Shown piece by piece: positions 1-9,217 of a DNA stretch of 64,000 nt. The first letter of the stretch is position 1. Each line of letters opens with the position of its first letter. The notes under the pieces are model-generated. The model was not told the DNA's origin. It searched no databases and saw only the letters and a program-made list of their open reading frames with translations. This DNA is from Yoonia sp. BS5-3 (GTDB lineage: Bacteria; Pseudomonadota; Alphaproteobacteria; Rhodobacterales; Rhodobacteraceae), in contig NZ_CP150951.2 in NCBI RefSeq assembly GCF_038069655.2, positions 1,886,001 to 1,950,000 of the forward strand. The letters run 5' to 3'. Position numbers and translations under genes: made by a program.

Positions 1-336
1 GACGTCATCCATCCGCGCGTCAGCCCGGGCAGACATGCCTGCTGTCACGGCTGTAAAGCGGGTCGAAAATTGCGGGATCAGCAAGACCAACCCAAACAGC
101 ACCATAATGGCCGCACCAGCGCGGGCTATCATGACATCATCAACGCCCAGGCTACGGCCGAAAACCGCAACGGTCATCCCGACGATCACAAATGACAGGC
201 TCATACCGGCCGCTAAAATAAGCGGTCCAGCACGTCCGGCCTGCAATGCGGTTGCCAAGACGATAGGCAAGACCGGCAGGACGCATGGGTTGATCAAGGT
301 CAGCAGCCCGGCAAGATATCCAAAAAAGAAATCCAT
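1..336 (-). CDS. CcdA-like cytochrome c biogenesis / thiol-disulfide transmembrane protein (C-terminus cut by window edge)
   Basis: The reading frame starts at the ATG at 336 and runs off the left end after 112 codons. The protein opens with a membrane helix followed by NPCVLPVLP, the Cys-Pro motif typical of the CcdA/DsbD-beta family, which carries electrons across the inner membrane to periplasmic thioredoxin-like proteins. Two or three hydrophobic segments follow (residues about 5-28, 37-60 and 70-92). CcdA-type proteins usually have six helices and about 230 residues, so roughly half is missing. It could serve cytochrome c maturation or another periplasmic reductase; the window does not show the partner. 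Confidence 0.75.
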   Translation of the reverse strand, partial: MDFFFGYLAGLLTLINPCVLPVLPIVLATALQAGRAGPLILAAGMSLSFVIVGMTVAVFGRSLGVDDVMIARAGAAIMVLFGLVLLIPQFSTRFTAVTAGMSARADARMDDV

Positions 337-440
337 GACGTTATTTGCGCGGATTGCACGTGTTTTGTCAGCCCCCTACAATGTGACAGCCGGTCACTTT
401 GGCGTGGGCTCCGAACATAGGGGCCGCCGCATTTCGACGC

Positions 441-470
441 AAAAAAAGGGTCACCAAATCGGTGACCCTT
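441..470 (-). terminator. Rho-independent terminator of the HU gene
   Basis: The 10-bp arms aagggtcacc (446-455) and ggtgaccctt (461-470) are perfectly complementary around a 5-nt loop. Read on the minus strand, the hairpin runs directly into seven T residues (447-441). It lies about 40 bp past the HU stop codon. Confidence 0.85.
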
Positions 471-483
471 CGAAAACTCGCGA

Positions 484-501
484 TTTGGCGCAAGCGCCAA
501 A
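484..501 (-). terminator. Second hairpin immediately after the HU stop codon
   Basis: tttggcgc and gcgccaaa pair perfectly around a 2-nt loop, only a few bases past the HU stop at 510-512. On the minus strand it is preceded by a run of T and not followed by one, so it may stabilise the transcript end rather than terminate. It lies in tandem with the T-tailed hairpin at 441-470. Confidence 0.5.
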
Positions 502-509
502 AACAACGC

Positions 510-800
510 TTAGCCGTTGACGCTATCTTTCAGCGCTTTGGCGATTGTCATTTTGACAACCTTGTCAGCTTCTTTCTTGATCTGCTCGCCGGTGGCAGGG
601 TTGCGCACCATACGCTCTGGGCGCTCACGGCAGTAGATCTTGCCAACACCAGGCAAAGTCACGGCGCCACCGCCGGAAACTTCTTTGGTGATGATGCCAG
701 TCACGGCGTCCAGCGCAGAGCCTGCGGCCTTCTTGTCCATGCCTGTTTCTTCGGCTAGTGCAGCAACCAGCTGCGCTTTTGTCATTGGTTTTGTCGCCAT
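510..800 (-). CDS. hup: HU-family nucleoid-associated DNA-binding protein
   Basis: 96 residues from the ATG at 800, which is preceded by a GGGAG Shine-Dalgarno; the frame stays open 9 codons upstream but that start is less likely. The sequence fits the HU/IHF fold: MTKAQLVAALAEETGMDKK forms the helical dimer part, and GVGKIYCRERPERMVRNP corresponds to the DNA-binding arm with the conserved RxxRNP core. HU binds and bends DNA non-specifically as a dimer and compacts the nucleoid. The gene is monocistronic, with two downstream hairpins. The arm motif carries Cys and Glu (CRERPER) where GRxxRxGRNP is usual, so this may be a divergent HU paralogue. Confidence 0.9.
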   Translation of the reverse strand: MATKPMTKAQLVAALAEETGMDKKAAGSALDAVTGIITKEVSGGGAVTLPGVGKIYCRERPERMVRNPATGEQIKKEADKVVKMTIAKALKDSVNG

Positions 801-931
801 TTTACTGGTCTCCCTCGTTCGCCCCACCTATGGGGCACTTTGCCCGCTCATATAACGGTATGTAGTGGTACACCACAACGATTAGTGTAGGTTTACAAGG
901 GAAAAAGGCGCTTTTTTGTGTTTTTACAACC

Positions 932-2413
932 TCAAAGGAAGGCCGTCTCTTCAAAACTCCGCAATTTCCGGCTGTGAATGCGCTCCAGCGGCATATCGCG
1001 CAGCCTTTCCATAGCACGGATTCCAATCATCAGATGGGCAGCAACCTGTGTTTTGTAGAATTCCGAGGCCATCCCAGGCAGTTTCAGCTCGCCATGTAGC
1101 GGCTTGTCCGAGACACAAAGCAGTGTTCCATAGGGGACGCGAAATCGAAATCCGTTTGCCGCAATCGTGGCGCTTTCCATATCCAGCGCAATCGCACGGG
1201 ACTGCGAGAGGCGCTGCACAGGTCCAGCCTGTTCGCGCAGTTCCCAATTGCGGTTATCGATCGTGGCAACAGTGCCGGTGCGCATGATCCGTTTTAGCTC
1301 ATAGCCTTCCAGCTCGGTCACATCCGCCACAGCCGTTTCCAGCGCGATTTGGATTTCCGCGAGCGCAGGGATTGGCACCCAAACCGGCAGGTCATCATCC
1401 AAAACGTGATCTTCGCGCAAATAGGCATGGGCCAACACGAAATCCCCGAGCCGCTGGGAATTGCGCAGACCCGCGCAATGGCCAACCATCAACCAGGCGT
1501 GCGGACGCAGCACGGCAATATGATCCGTGGCCGTCTTGGCATTCGAAGGACCAACGCCGATATTCACCAAGGTAATTCCGCCACCGCAGGCGCGCTTGAG
1601 ATGATAGGTCGGCATTTGCGGCAGTTTCGCCGGGACCGGCATGGGCGCATCGGCATCAGTGATTTCAACATTGCCGGGACCAACAAACGCGGTATAGCCG
1701 CTTTGCGGGTCCGCAAGCATGTGGCGGGCGTAGGTTTCAAATTCTTCCACATAGAACTGGTAGTTGGTGAACAACACATGGTTCTGGAAATGCTCAGCCG
1801 CGGTCGCCGTGTAATGGGCAAGGCGGGCCAAGGAATAATCCACGCGCTGGGCGGTAAACGGGGCCAAGGGGCGGGCACCATCAGGATAGGTAAAGCCTTC
1901 GCCATTGACGATGTTGTCATGCGTGGTGGTCAAATCGGGCACATCAAAACTGTCGCGCAGGCTGAATTCCATCGATCCATCCTGCGGGACGGTAAGCCCC
2001 GGATCGTTCGCGGCAGCGAAATGCACCGGCATCACCGTGTCTGACGCGCCAATGATCACAGGCATACCATGGCTTTTGATCAACAAAGCGATCTGCTGCT
2101 CCAGATAGGACGCAAACAGATCAGGGCGGGTGATGGTCGTGGCATAAGTGCCCGGTTCCGCCACATGGCCAAACGACAGGCGTGTATCCGTCTTGGCATA
2201 TGTGGTCGTGGTCAGGCGGATCTCGGGGTAAAAGGCGCGCACCCGGGTCGCAGGCTGACCCTCCACCAAAGCCTTCGCAAAATTGGTAGACAGAAAAGTG
2301 ACCGCCGCGCTGTACAGTTCCTGCAGCCGCTCCACAGCGTTCTTCGCATCCGTGAAAGCCTCAGGCTGCGGAATATCCGGTGTTTCGATGCTCACCTGTT
2401 GCGCCATGTTCAT
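932..2413 (-). CDS. amn: AMP nucleosidase
   Basis: 493 residues, close to the 484 of E. coli Amn. The enzyme cleaves AMP to adenine and ribose 5-phosphate. The C-terminal half is the nucleoside-phosphorylase-like fold: GPSNAKTATDHIAVLRPHAW and, further on, ALDMESATIAANGFRFRVPYG with the Met-Glu that binds ribose in this superfamily. The N-terminal about 170 residues form the Amn-specific regulatory domain. The ATG at 2413 has a GAGG Shine-Dalgarno inside the end of the preceding gene, and the two genes overlap by ATGA. Coupling to adenine deaminase makes a short path AMP to adenine to hypoxanthine. Confidence 0.95.
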   Translation of the reverse strand: MNMAQQVSIETPDIPQPEAFTDAKNAVERLQELYSAAVTFLSTNFAKALVEGQPATRVRAFYPEIRLTTTTYAKTDTRLSFGHVAEPGTYATTITRPDLFASYLEQQIALLIKSHGMPVIIGASDTVMPVHFAAANDPGLTVPQDGSMEFSLRDSFDVPDLTTTHDNIVNGEGFTYPDGARPLAPFTAQRVDYSLARLAHYTATAAEHFQNHVLFTNYQFYVEEFETYARHMLADPQSGYTAFVGPGNVEITDADAPMPVPAKLPQMPTYHLKRACGGGITLVNIGVGPSNAKTATDHIAVLRPHAWLMVGHCAGLRNSQRLGDFVLAHAYLREDHVLDDDLPVWVPIPALAEIQIALETAVADVTELEGYELKRIMRTGTVATIDNRNWELREQAGPVQRLSQSRAIALDMESATIAANGFRFRVPYGTLLCVSDKPLHGELKLPGMASEFYKTQVAAHLMIGIRAMERLRDMPLERIHSRKLRSFEETAFL

Positions 2414-4206
2414 GCGTTTTCCTCAAAAAGTTCCGTCAATTCGAATTTGTCCACGTCGACCAAGCCAAGATCAGAGATGCGCAACGACGGAATGACAACC
2501 AGCGCCAACAATGAATGCTGCATATAAGCGTTGTTCAGCGTGCAGCCGCAAGCCTCCATCGCGCGGACCATCTGGTCAGCTTTTGCTGCAACCTCGGCTG
2601 CGGGGCTGTCCGACATCAGGCCGGCGATGGGCAGTTCCACCAGCGCCAGCTCTGCGCCGTCTTTCCAGACAGTCACCCCGCCACCAACCTCACCCAGCCG
2701 GTTCGCTGCGGCCGCCATCATCGCCCGGTCGGTTCCCACAACAATCATGTGATGACTGTCATGCGCCACGGTTGAAGCCATGGCCATCCGGCCCTGATAC
2801 CCAAATCCCGAGACGAACCCATTGGTCACATCGCCCGTTGCGCGGTGCCGTTCCACCAATGCGATCTGATATGTATCATCCTTGCCCGCAACGATCCCAT
2901 CCACGACTGGCAGTTCAGCGGTCAACGCCTGTGTCGGGGCCTGATTTTCGACAACGCCAATCACCTTGGCTTTGACCGAATTTGCGCCCGCCGGTGCAGC
3001 AATCGCAAAATCATCCTCGGTCAGCACCTTACCCATGCGCACTGTTTTGCGCGCATCCTCAGGCCAGTCGAAATGCGGACAATCCACCGTGATCTGACCA
3101 TCCATCGCCACAGTCTGCCCGCGCGCAATGACATGCTCAATCGGCAGGGTCTTCAGGTCCGAGGTCAGGATCATATCCGCCCGCCGCCCCGGCGTAATAG
3201 ACCCTAACTCTCGCTCTAACCCGAAATGCGTGGCCGTGTTAATCGTCGCCATCTGCAACGCCACCAGCGGATCACACCCGCAGTCAATCGCATGGCGCAC
3301 GACGCGGTTCATATGCCCGTCATTGACCAAGGTCCCGGCCATGCAATCATCCGTGCACAGGATAAAGTTGCGCGGATCCAGCCCCTTTTCGGTAACGGCG
3401 GTAATCTGGCTTTCCACATCATACCAGGCCGAGCCCAACCGCATCATCGACCGCATCCCATTGCGAACGCGGGCAATGGCATCCGCCTCAGCGGTGCCCT
3501 CATGATCGTCAGCGGCACCACCCGCGACATAGGCACTAAACGGAATACCCTTGTCGGGGCTCGCATAATGCCCACCCACAGTCTTGCCCGCATTCATGGT
3601 CGCGGCCATCTCGGCCAGCATCTGGGGATCACCATTAATCACACCGGGAAAGTTCATCATCTCGCCCAAGCCGATAATCCCCGGCCAAGCCATCGCCTCG
3701 GCCACGTCCTCCGCAGAGATCTCAAACCCGGTCGTCTCCAACCCGGGGGCAGAGGGCGCACAGGACGGCATCTGCGTATAGATATTGATCGGCTGCATCA
3801 GCGCCTCATCATGCATCATGCGCACACCATCCAGACCGAGGACATTAGCGATCTCATGCGGATCGGTGAACATGGTAGTGGTGCCATGGGGGATGACAGC
3901 AGCAGCAAACTCAGCCGGGGTCAGCATGCCGCTTTCAATATGCATATGGCCATCGCACAGACCGGGGATCAGATAGCGACCCTCGGCCTCAATCACACGG
4001 GTATCAGGGCCAATACAATGGCTGGCATCGGGGCCCACATAAGCAAAGCGGCCGGCAGCGACAGCAACTTGCCAGTCCAAGACTTCGCGGGTCTGCACAT
4101 TGACCAGCTTACCGCCACAAATAACAAGATCAGCACCGTCACGCCCCGCAGCGACAGCAACCAAACGAGAGGCCGACTCGGCCCATGATTTGAAGTGAAT
4201 TTCCAT
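2410..4206 (-). CDS. ade: Adenine deaminase (Ade/YicP family)
   Basis: About 598 residues from the ATG at 4206; a GTG at 4221 would add five residues, and neither start has a clear Shine-Dalgarno. The family converts adenine to hypoxanthine plus ammonia with a binuclear metal centre. Visible motifs are LIPGLCDGHMHIESGM (metal-binding HxHxES), FTDPHEIANVLG and FILCTDDCMAG of the amidohydrolase barrel, and a C-terminal adenine-deaminase domain with HDSHHMIVVGT. Its stop overlaps the start of amn, so the two purine salvage enzymes are translationally coupled. Upstream, 56 bp away, lies the unrelated hybrid response regulator gene. Confidence 0.95.
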   Translation of the reverse strand: MEIHFKSWAESASRLVAVAAGRDGADLVICGGKLVNVQTREVLDWQVAVAAGRFAYVGPDASHCIGPDTRVIEAEGRYLIPGLCDGHMHIESGMLTPAEFAAAVIPHGTTTMFTDPHEIANVLGLDGVRMMHDEALMQPINIYTQMPSCAPSAPGLETTGFEISAEDVAEAMAWPGIIGLGEMMNFPGVINGDPQMLAEMAATMNAGKTVGGHYASPDKGIPFSAYVAGGAADDHEGTAEADAIARVRNGMRSMMRLGSAWYDVESQITAVTEKGLDPRNFILCTDDCMAGTLVNDGHMNRVVRHAIDCGCDPLVALQMATINTATHFGLERELGSITPGRRADMILTSDLKTLPIEHVIARGQTVAMDGQITVDCPHFDWPEDARKTVRMGKVLTEDDFAIAAPAGANSVKAKVIGVVENQAPTQALTAELPVVDGIVAGKDDTYQIALVERHRATGDVTNGFVSGFGYQGRMAMASTVAHDSHHMIVVGTDRAMMAAAANRLGEVGGGVTVWKDGAELALVELPIAGLMSDSPAAEVAAKADQMVRAMEACGCTLNNAYMQHSLLALVVIPSLRISDLGLVDVDKFELTELFEENA

Positions 4207-4262
4207 CCCCAATGGTTTCACCGTTTTGGGGGAGGTGCAAGAGGGCAGATCGGGGTCCCCGG

Positions 4263-5756
4263 TCAGTCGGCGCTAAGCACCGATCGTATGGCAACCATCA
4301 GGGCGTCAGGCTCAACCGGCTTATGCAGGACGGGGCCAAGCGTGGCCTCATCATGGTGATCCAGCTTTTCAGTATAGCCCGTCAGATAAATGAATTTCAT
4401 CGTTGGATGCTGGGCGCGGACCAGGCGCGCGAGCTCTAGCCCATCCAAACCGGGCATCTTGATATCGGTGATGATCAGATCAAGCTTTGCACCAGCCTCG
4501 ATAAAGGTCAGCGCGGCTTCGCCGGTCATGACCATCTCAACATCATAGCCATCCTGCGCGATAATTTCCTTGGTCATCACAGCTAGGATTGATTGATCCT
4601 CCACTAGCAGAATGCGGGCATTTGACGGCTTGGCTGTTTCCGTCGTGGTGCTTTCGTCGACTATGTTTGTGGGCTTAGATCCGACCGGTAAGATCAGGCA
4701 GATCTCGGTGCCGTGGCCTTCCTCTGATTGCAGCAGCAATTTGCCGTTGTTGTCCTGGACAAAGCTTTGGGCCATCGCCAGGCCAAGGCCCGTACCATTG
4801 CGATCCTGCTTTGTTGTGAAAAACGGATCGCTACAGCGGGCCATGACATCCGGGGACATTCCGCAGCCATTGTCACGCAGCCGAATGTGCAGCATGTCGT
4901 CTTCCTGTGTGACGCGGACAGATATCGTACCGATACCGCCCGTGGCGCGAATGGCATCATCGGCATTCAGGACGAGGTTCAGCAGCACATTCAGCAATTG
5001 GCCGGGGTCGCAGCAGGCCACAAGGTCTTCCGGCTCAGCGATATCCAACATCACCTGCGCTGCAACCGACGCGGCCGCCAAGGCGCGCAGATCAGCCATT
5101 GTCGCGCGCAGAGGGGCGGAATTGACCGCGTGGTCGGTATTGCGGGACAAGGCAACCAATCGCCCAGCCAGGTTTTTGCTTTCCTCAATCACTTTCAGGG
5201 CGGTGTGGATCTGTTGTTTTGCCTTATCGGTCACGGCCGTCGGTTTTAGAAATTCAATGCAATACCGCAGCGCGCCCAATTGATTGTTGAAATCATGGGT
5301 GATGCCGGCGGCCAATTGACCCACGGCATCCAACCGGTTTGAGCGTTCAAGCGCCTTGCGTTTCGTGTTTAATTCGCGCTGGTTTGCGGTGTGTTCCATC
5401 ACGCGATCAATCGCAGTCCAAAGCGTTGCCGCTGTCAGATCGCGTTTAGGCAGGTAATAGGACGCACCAGCCAAAAAGGCATCGGTTGCAGCTTGTTCAT
5501 TGCCCTGACCTGTAAGAACAATGACCGGCAGATTTGGGCGGGCTTCGCGTAGCTTGGCCAGAACGTCCAACCCATCCTCGCCATCAAGGCGCAGGTCAAG
5601 CAGGACGCAATCAAAGGCCTGCTCTTTGGCGTGACGCATGGCGCCCGCACCATCAAAACAGCCGATGACGTCTACATCTGACTTTCCGTTTTGCAACAGG
5701 TCGGCAACCAGTTCTTGTTCTTCAGGGCTGTCATCTATCAGCAGAACTGAAATCAT
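4263..5756 (-). CDS. Hybrid response regulator / histidine kinase (REC-HisKA-HATPase-REC)
   Basis: 497 residues from the ATG at 5756 (GGAG about 10 nt upstream); an in-frame GTG at 5777 is less likely. Domain order: an N-terminal receiver (VLLIDDSPEEQ, phospho-acceptor D54), a HisKA helix with ITHDFNN (H154) at about 140-205, an HATPase with LNLVLNADDAI, DNGCGM and GTGLGLAMAQ at about 250-360, and a second receiver (LLVEDQS, D431) at about 380-497. There is no membrane segment, so it acts in the cytoplasm, probably receiving phosphate on REC1 and relaying to REC2. The membrane sensor kinase encoded just upstream in the same direction (95 bp gap) is the obvious partner. The output is unknown because no DNA-binding or enzymatic effector is attached. 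Confidence 0.88.
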   Translation of the reverse strand: MISVLLIDDSPEEQELVADLLQNGKSDVDVIGCFDGAGAMRHAKEQAFDCVLLDLRLDGEDGLDVLAKLREARPNLPVIVLTGQGNEQAATDAFLAGASYYLPKRDLTAATLWTAIDRVMEHTANQRELNTKRKALERSNRLDAVGQLAAGITHDFNNQLGALRYCIEFLKPTAVTDKAKQQIHTALKVIEESKNLAGRLVALSRNTDHAVNSAPLRATMADLRALAAASVAAQVMLDIAEPEDLVACCDPGQLLNVLLNLVLNADDAIRATGGIGTISVRVTQEDDMLHIRLRDNGCGMSPDVMARCSDPFFTTKQDRNGTGLGLAMAQSFVQDNNGKLLLQSEEGHGTEICLILPVGSKPTNIVDESTTTETAKPSNARILLVEDQSILAVMTKEIIAQDGYDVEMVMTGEAALTFIEAGAKLDLIITDIKMPGLDGLELARLVRAQHPTMKFIYLTGYTEKLDHHDEATLGPVLHKPVEPDALMVAIRSVLSAD

Positions 5757-5850
5757 ATTGTGGGTACTCCGCCACACCGGTAGAGGGATGCAAAATAATC
5801 AAAGGTTGTTTTTGTTTTCACTAAATCGCCCCAAAGCTGTTGTAGACTTT

Positions 5851-6876
5851 TTACGCCGCCTCTGGCGCTAAGGGAAGTGTGACGTAGAAGGTTGATCCTG
5901 TTCCAAGCTCAGACGTGAAATCGACAATCCCGCCATATTGCGCAACGATCTTGCGCACGAACGCGAGGCCAGAGCCCGTGCCAGGGTCTTCATCGGCAAG
6001 AAATCTATAGTCCTCACGTTTGTTAAGGCGGCTGAAAATCTGAAAGACCTTTTCGTGATGCTGGTCGCTGACGCCAATCCCATTGTCGCGCACAAAAATC
6101 GCATCTTTCAGCGTTTGGCCGTTGATCTCCACCGAACTGACAAAGCCGATTTCAACATGCTTTTGGGCATTTTCATTATACTTGATCCCGTTCAGGATAA
6201 GGTTTTGCAGGATGGTTTTTACGTCGACCCTTGCTGCCAAAAGGGTGGGGATCGGACCTGTTTCGATAATCTCGCCACCGCGTTCGGCCAGCCAACCGGA
6301 TAATTCATTGCGGATCGTGTCGATCACCTGATGCGGCTCGACCAGATCGCTTGGCCCATCATTATGGCCAAGCCGCGAGAAAAACAGCAGATCCGAGATT
6401 AACTGCTGCATGCGGCCCGACAGCTCGTTCATGCGCAAAGCCCGTTCACGCGCTTTGGGGGGCAATTCCTCGCGTAGTAGAAAATTGGCGTTGATACTGA
6501 TGCCGCGCAGGGGCTCTTTCAGGTCATGACTGGCAATATGCGCAAATTCGTCCAATTCCCGATGGGATTGGGCCAGATCCTCGGTCAGCTTGTCAACCTG
6601 TTGCTTGAGCGCATGTTCACGGCTGGCGTGCCGCTTTTCCAATGCAACCACGCGGACCCGATACCGCTGCCGTTGCCAATAAAGAAGGCCAAGCAACAAC
6701 AGGATCAAAACGATCGCCATGCCGGGTAACAGACCGCCATTCAGTGACGTTTGGCGTTCTTGCGCGGCGACAGGCGTGCCTAGAATGCCAAGCGTAAGCA
6801 CTTGGCAAAAAAGCAAAAAGAGGCGCTTTTTCCAAATCATATGGCGACAACCAGACGCAGAGGGACTTACGAACAT
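5851..6876 (-). CDS. Membrane-anchored sensor histidine kinase, bacteriophytochrome-type core
   Basis: 341 residues from the ATG at 6876, which has a GCAGGAG Shine-Dalgarno 8 nt upstream; the longer reading frame starting at 7044 lacks one. A signal-like helix (about 15-38, ending TPVAAQ) and a second membrane helix (about 50-68) are followed by a coiled coil (70-110), a HisKA motif SHDLKEPLRGI (H117), and an HATPase with NLILNGIKYN, RDNGIGV and GTGSGLAFV. HDLKEPLR is typical of Cph1-like kinases. Almost nothing lies between the two helices, so there is no sizeable periplasmic sensor domain and the signal is unclear. It probably works with the adjacent hybrid regulator. Confidence 0.85.
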   Translation of the reverse strand: MFVSPSASGCRHMIWKKRLFLLFCQVLTLGILGTPVAAQERQTSLNGGLLPGMAIVLILLLLGLLYWQRQRYRVRVVALEKRHASREHALKQQVDKLTEDLAQSHRELDEFAHIASHDLKEPLRGISINANFLLREELPPKARERALRMNELSGRMQQLISDLLFFSRLGHNDGPSDLVEPHQVIDTIRNELSGWLAERGGEIIETGPIPTLLAARVDVKTILQNLILNGIKYNENAQKHVEIGFVSSVEINGQTLKDAIFVRDNGIGVSDQHHEKVFQIFSRLNKREDYRFLADEDPGTGSGLAFVRKIVAQYGGIVDFTSELGTGSTFYVTLPLAPEAA

Positions 6877-6946
6877 AGCAGGGCTCCTGCCGCACTTAAT
6901 CACACGCAACAATAAGTTGTAAGCGCCCTTTTGGGGCCGTGAGATA

Positions 6947-7963
6947 CTAAGTGATACGCAAACCGTCCTGGTCAAACCCGTGCAAATTGTCCTCTGGTAT
7001 CGATAGACCGACCTGATCACCGACCTTGTACGCGGTATTGCCATTTACACGTACTGTAATCTGACCGGCATCGCCGCAGTTCAAAATCACAAAGGTGTCG
7101 GCGCCAAGATATTCCAGCAGGTCGACCACGCCATCCAATTGGCCAGTGCCCGGCGACACCAAATCAATATGTTCGGGGCGCATCCCAATGGATATCGCAC
7201 CTGTCGGTAGATCGCGTCCAGTGATCGTAGTGGCCGGAACCACATTCATCCGGGGCGAGCCGATAAATTGCGCGACAAACAGATTGGCCGGGTTCTCATA
7301 CAGCTCGCGCGGGGTGCCCACCTGTGCGATCTTTCCGAACTCAAGCACCACGATCCGATCGGCCAGTGTCATCGCCTCGACCTGATCATGGGTGACGTAG
7401 ATCATCGTCGATTTCAGCTGCTGATGAAGTTTTGCGATCTCATATCGCATTTCCACACGCAGCGCGGCATCGAGGTTCGACAGCGGCTCATCAAATAAAA
7501 ATGCAGTGGGGTCGCGCACGATCGAGCGTCCAATCGCCACGCGTTGGCGCTGCCCACCTGAAAGGTCCTTGGGACGACGATCTAGATAGGCATCCAGTTT
7601 CAGAACGCGTGCGGCTTCGTCCACTTTGGCGGCTACCTCAGACTTTGAAAGCCCGGCAGATTTCAACGGAAAGCCAACATTGTCGCGCACCGACATATGC
7701 GGGTACAGCGCGTATGATTGAAAGACCATCGCCAGACCACGCTTATTGGGTGGCTCGGCAGTCGCATCACGGTCACCGATCATGATCTGGCCACGGGATG
7801 TTTCCTCAAGCCCGGCGATCATACGTAAAAGGGTGGATTTTCCGCATCCAGAGGGGCCGACAAAGATCACGAATTCGCCTTCGTTGATCTCAAGATCGAC
7901 GCCCTTGATAACTTGCGCCGTGCCATACCATTTTTCAACGGATTTGAGGGTGATCGACGACAT
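6947..7963 (-). CDS. Sugar ABC transporter ATP-binding protein (AglK/MalK/UgpC type)
   Basis: 338 residues with Walker [10 protein letters not shown] (about 36-44), signature LSGGQRQR, Walker [12 protein letters not shown], switch His in [10 protein letters not shown], and a C-terminal TOBE-type regulatory region (GMRPEHIDL). It energises the importer formed by the two permeases encoded upstream. Its ATG overlaps the stop of the glycoside hydrolase gene, so it is the last gene of the six-gene LacI-headed operon. The gene order regulator-binding protein-permease-permease-hydrolase-ATPase is that of the alpha-glucoside agl operon of rhizobia, but the true substrate here is not shown by the sequence. 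Confidence 0.92.
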   Translation of the reverse strand: MSSITLKSVEKWYGTAQVIKGVDLEINEGEFVIFVGPSGCGKSTLLRMIAGLEETSRGQIMIGDRDATAEPPNKRGLAMVFQSYALYPHMSVRDNVGFPLKSAGLSKSEVAAKVDEAARVLKLDAYLDRRPKDLSGGQRQRVAIGRSIVRDPTAFLFDEPLSNLDAALRVEMRYEIAKLHQQLKSTMIYVTHDQVEAMTLADRIVVLEFGKIAQVGTPRELYENPANLFVAQFIGSPRMNVVPATTITGRDLPTGAISIGMRPEHIDLVSPGTGQLDGVVDLLEYLGADTFVILNCGDAGQITVRVNGNTAYKVGDQVGLSIPEDNLHGFDQDGLRIT

Positions 7964-9216
7964 CAGGCTGCCCCCCGTTTATCTTCGCGATGATCACTGG
8001 CCCAGCCTAGCCAGACAGCCGCGGTCCAGGTGAACGTCTCGCCCCCGGCGGGGGTGCCATCAAGCGGATTGTAATATTCAGCAAAGCCATGGCGGCTGAT
8101 CAACTGGGCAGTATCGTCGCGGATGCGCCGACCCAAATCAGATAGGCCCTGCTCTTCCATGCCCGAACCGACAAGATAATTCATGATAGGCCATGTCGGC
8201 CCGCGCCAATACCGCAAAGGATCAAAACCAACAGCGGCAGGGTCAAAACTGGGTAGCGCATATGTGGCTGCGTCCAGCATCCGTTCAATTGCAGGGCGGG
8301 CGCGTTGGTCATTCAGGCCAGCGTACCAGCACAGCGCCGACGCGTTGGACAAGACATCGTTAAACTTTCCGCTATGCACATCGCGGCTATCATAGCATTG
8401 CATATCTGCATTCCACAGAGTCTCGGCGCCAGCTTCCAATGTGGCAATCCAGTCTTCAATTTCCGCGACATCCTCGCCAAAGCGGCGGCCCATCGTGATC
8501 ATATCGCGCAGGGCGCGCAGCAAGGTGAACGTCATCGTGGGATCGGCCACGCGAAACGGGTTGATCTTGGCCAGCGCGCCATGGTCCCAATTCACCGAAA
8601 CGCCCAGCTGCACCAGCTTTAGATAGCGATCGTAATCGTATTTTGTGGGGCGCATGGCCGGATCAACATGTGTGGTATCGCGCCGGGTGTACGCACCGAC
8701 ATCGCGCACATCGATTGCACGCATCGCATTATCCCAGTCGGGTGCATTATCGCGCCCAGCTTCCCATGGATGGGTGACACAGACAGCCCCGCGATCCAGC
8801 CGCCAGGTCATGAACCAACGATGCCATGCATGCAGTTTTGGCCAAAGGGCACGTGCACGCGGGGCGCCTGCCGGGTCCATTGCCAGCATCTTGGCCATGA
8901 ATGTCGCGGCCACGGGGGGCTGTGTGATGCCAGAGGAAGGGATCGGCCCGCGCCCTTGCCAGACATCCGGCCCCGGAAAGTATCCAGGGTCGGGGCGATG
9001 GAACAGAATATGGGGAACCATCCCGTCATCCCATTGGCCCGACAGCAAGGTTTCAAGCTCGGTCCACCCGCGATCCGGGTCAAAGGTTGTAAAACCCCAC
9101 GCGGCAAATGCGCTATCCCAATTCCACTGATAAGGATAAAGCCCATGGGTCGGCAGGGTATAGCGGCCCTTGTCATTCAGGCGCAGCGTCGCGCGGGCTT
9201 GTTCGGTCAGGTGCAT
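7963..9216 (-). CDS. MGH1/GH63-like glycoside hydrolase of the sugar-uptake operon
   Basis: 417 residues, no signal peptide, so cytoplasmic and probably acting on the imported glycoside. The sequence has the (alpha/alpha)6-barrel signatures of GH63/trehalase-like enzymes: [15 protein letters not shown] near the N-terminus (the Asp of WDSAF is usually catalytic), [14 protein letters not shown], and near the C-terminus [20 protein letters not shown]. The closest known activities for short single-domain members are mannosylglycerate or glucosylglycerate hydrolysis; that substrate is my inference. In the classical agl operon this position is held by a GH13 alpha-glucosidase, which is not homologous. 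It overlaps the ATPase gene by one base and lies one base after the permease stop. Confidence 0.82.
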   Translation of the reverse strand: MHLTEQARATLRLNDKGRYTLPTHGLYPYQWNWDSAFAAWGFTTFDPDRGWTELETLLSGQWDDGMVPHILFHRPDPGYFPGPDVWQGRGPIPSSGITQPPVAATFMAKMLAMDPAGAPRARALWPKLHAWHRWFMTWRLDRGAVCVTHPWEAGRDNAPDWDNAMRAIDVRDVGAYTRRDTTHVDPAMRPTKYDYDRYLKLVQLGVSVNWDHGALAKINPFRVADPTMTFTLLRALRDMITMGRRFGEDVAEIEDWIATLEAGAETLWNADMQCYDSRDVHSGKFNDVLSNASALCWYAGLNDQRARPAIERMLDAATYALPSFDPAAVGFDPLRYWRGPTWPIMNYLVGSGMEEQGLSDLGRRIRDDTAQLISRHGFAEYYNPLDGTPAGGETFTWTAAVWLGWASDHREDKRGAA

Positions 9217-9217
9217 A

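Noticed and set aside
1349..2044. 231-codon plus-strand frame inside amn
   Set aside because: A mirror frame of the strongly supported amn gene; the same holds for other long antisense frames, e.g. 3226-4188 and 37544-38656.
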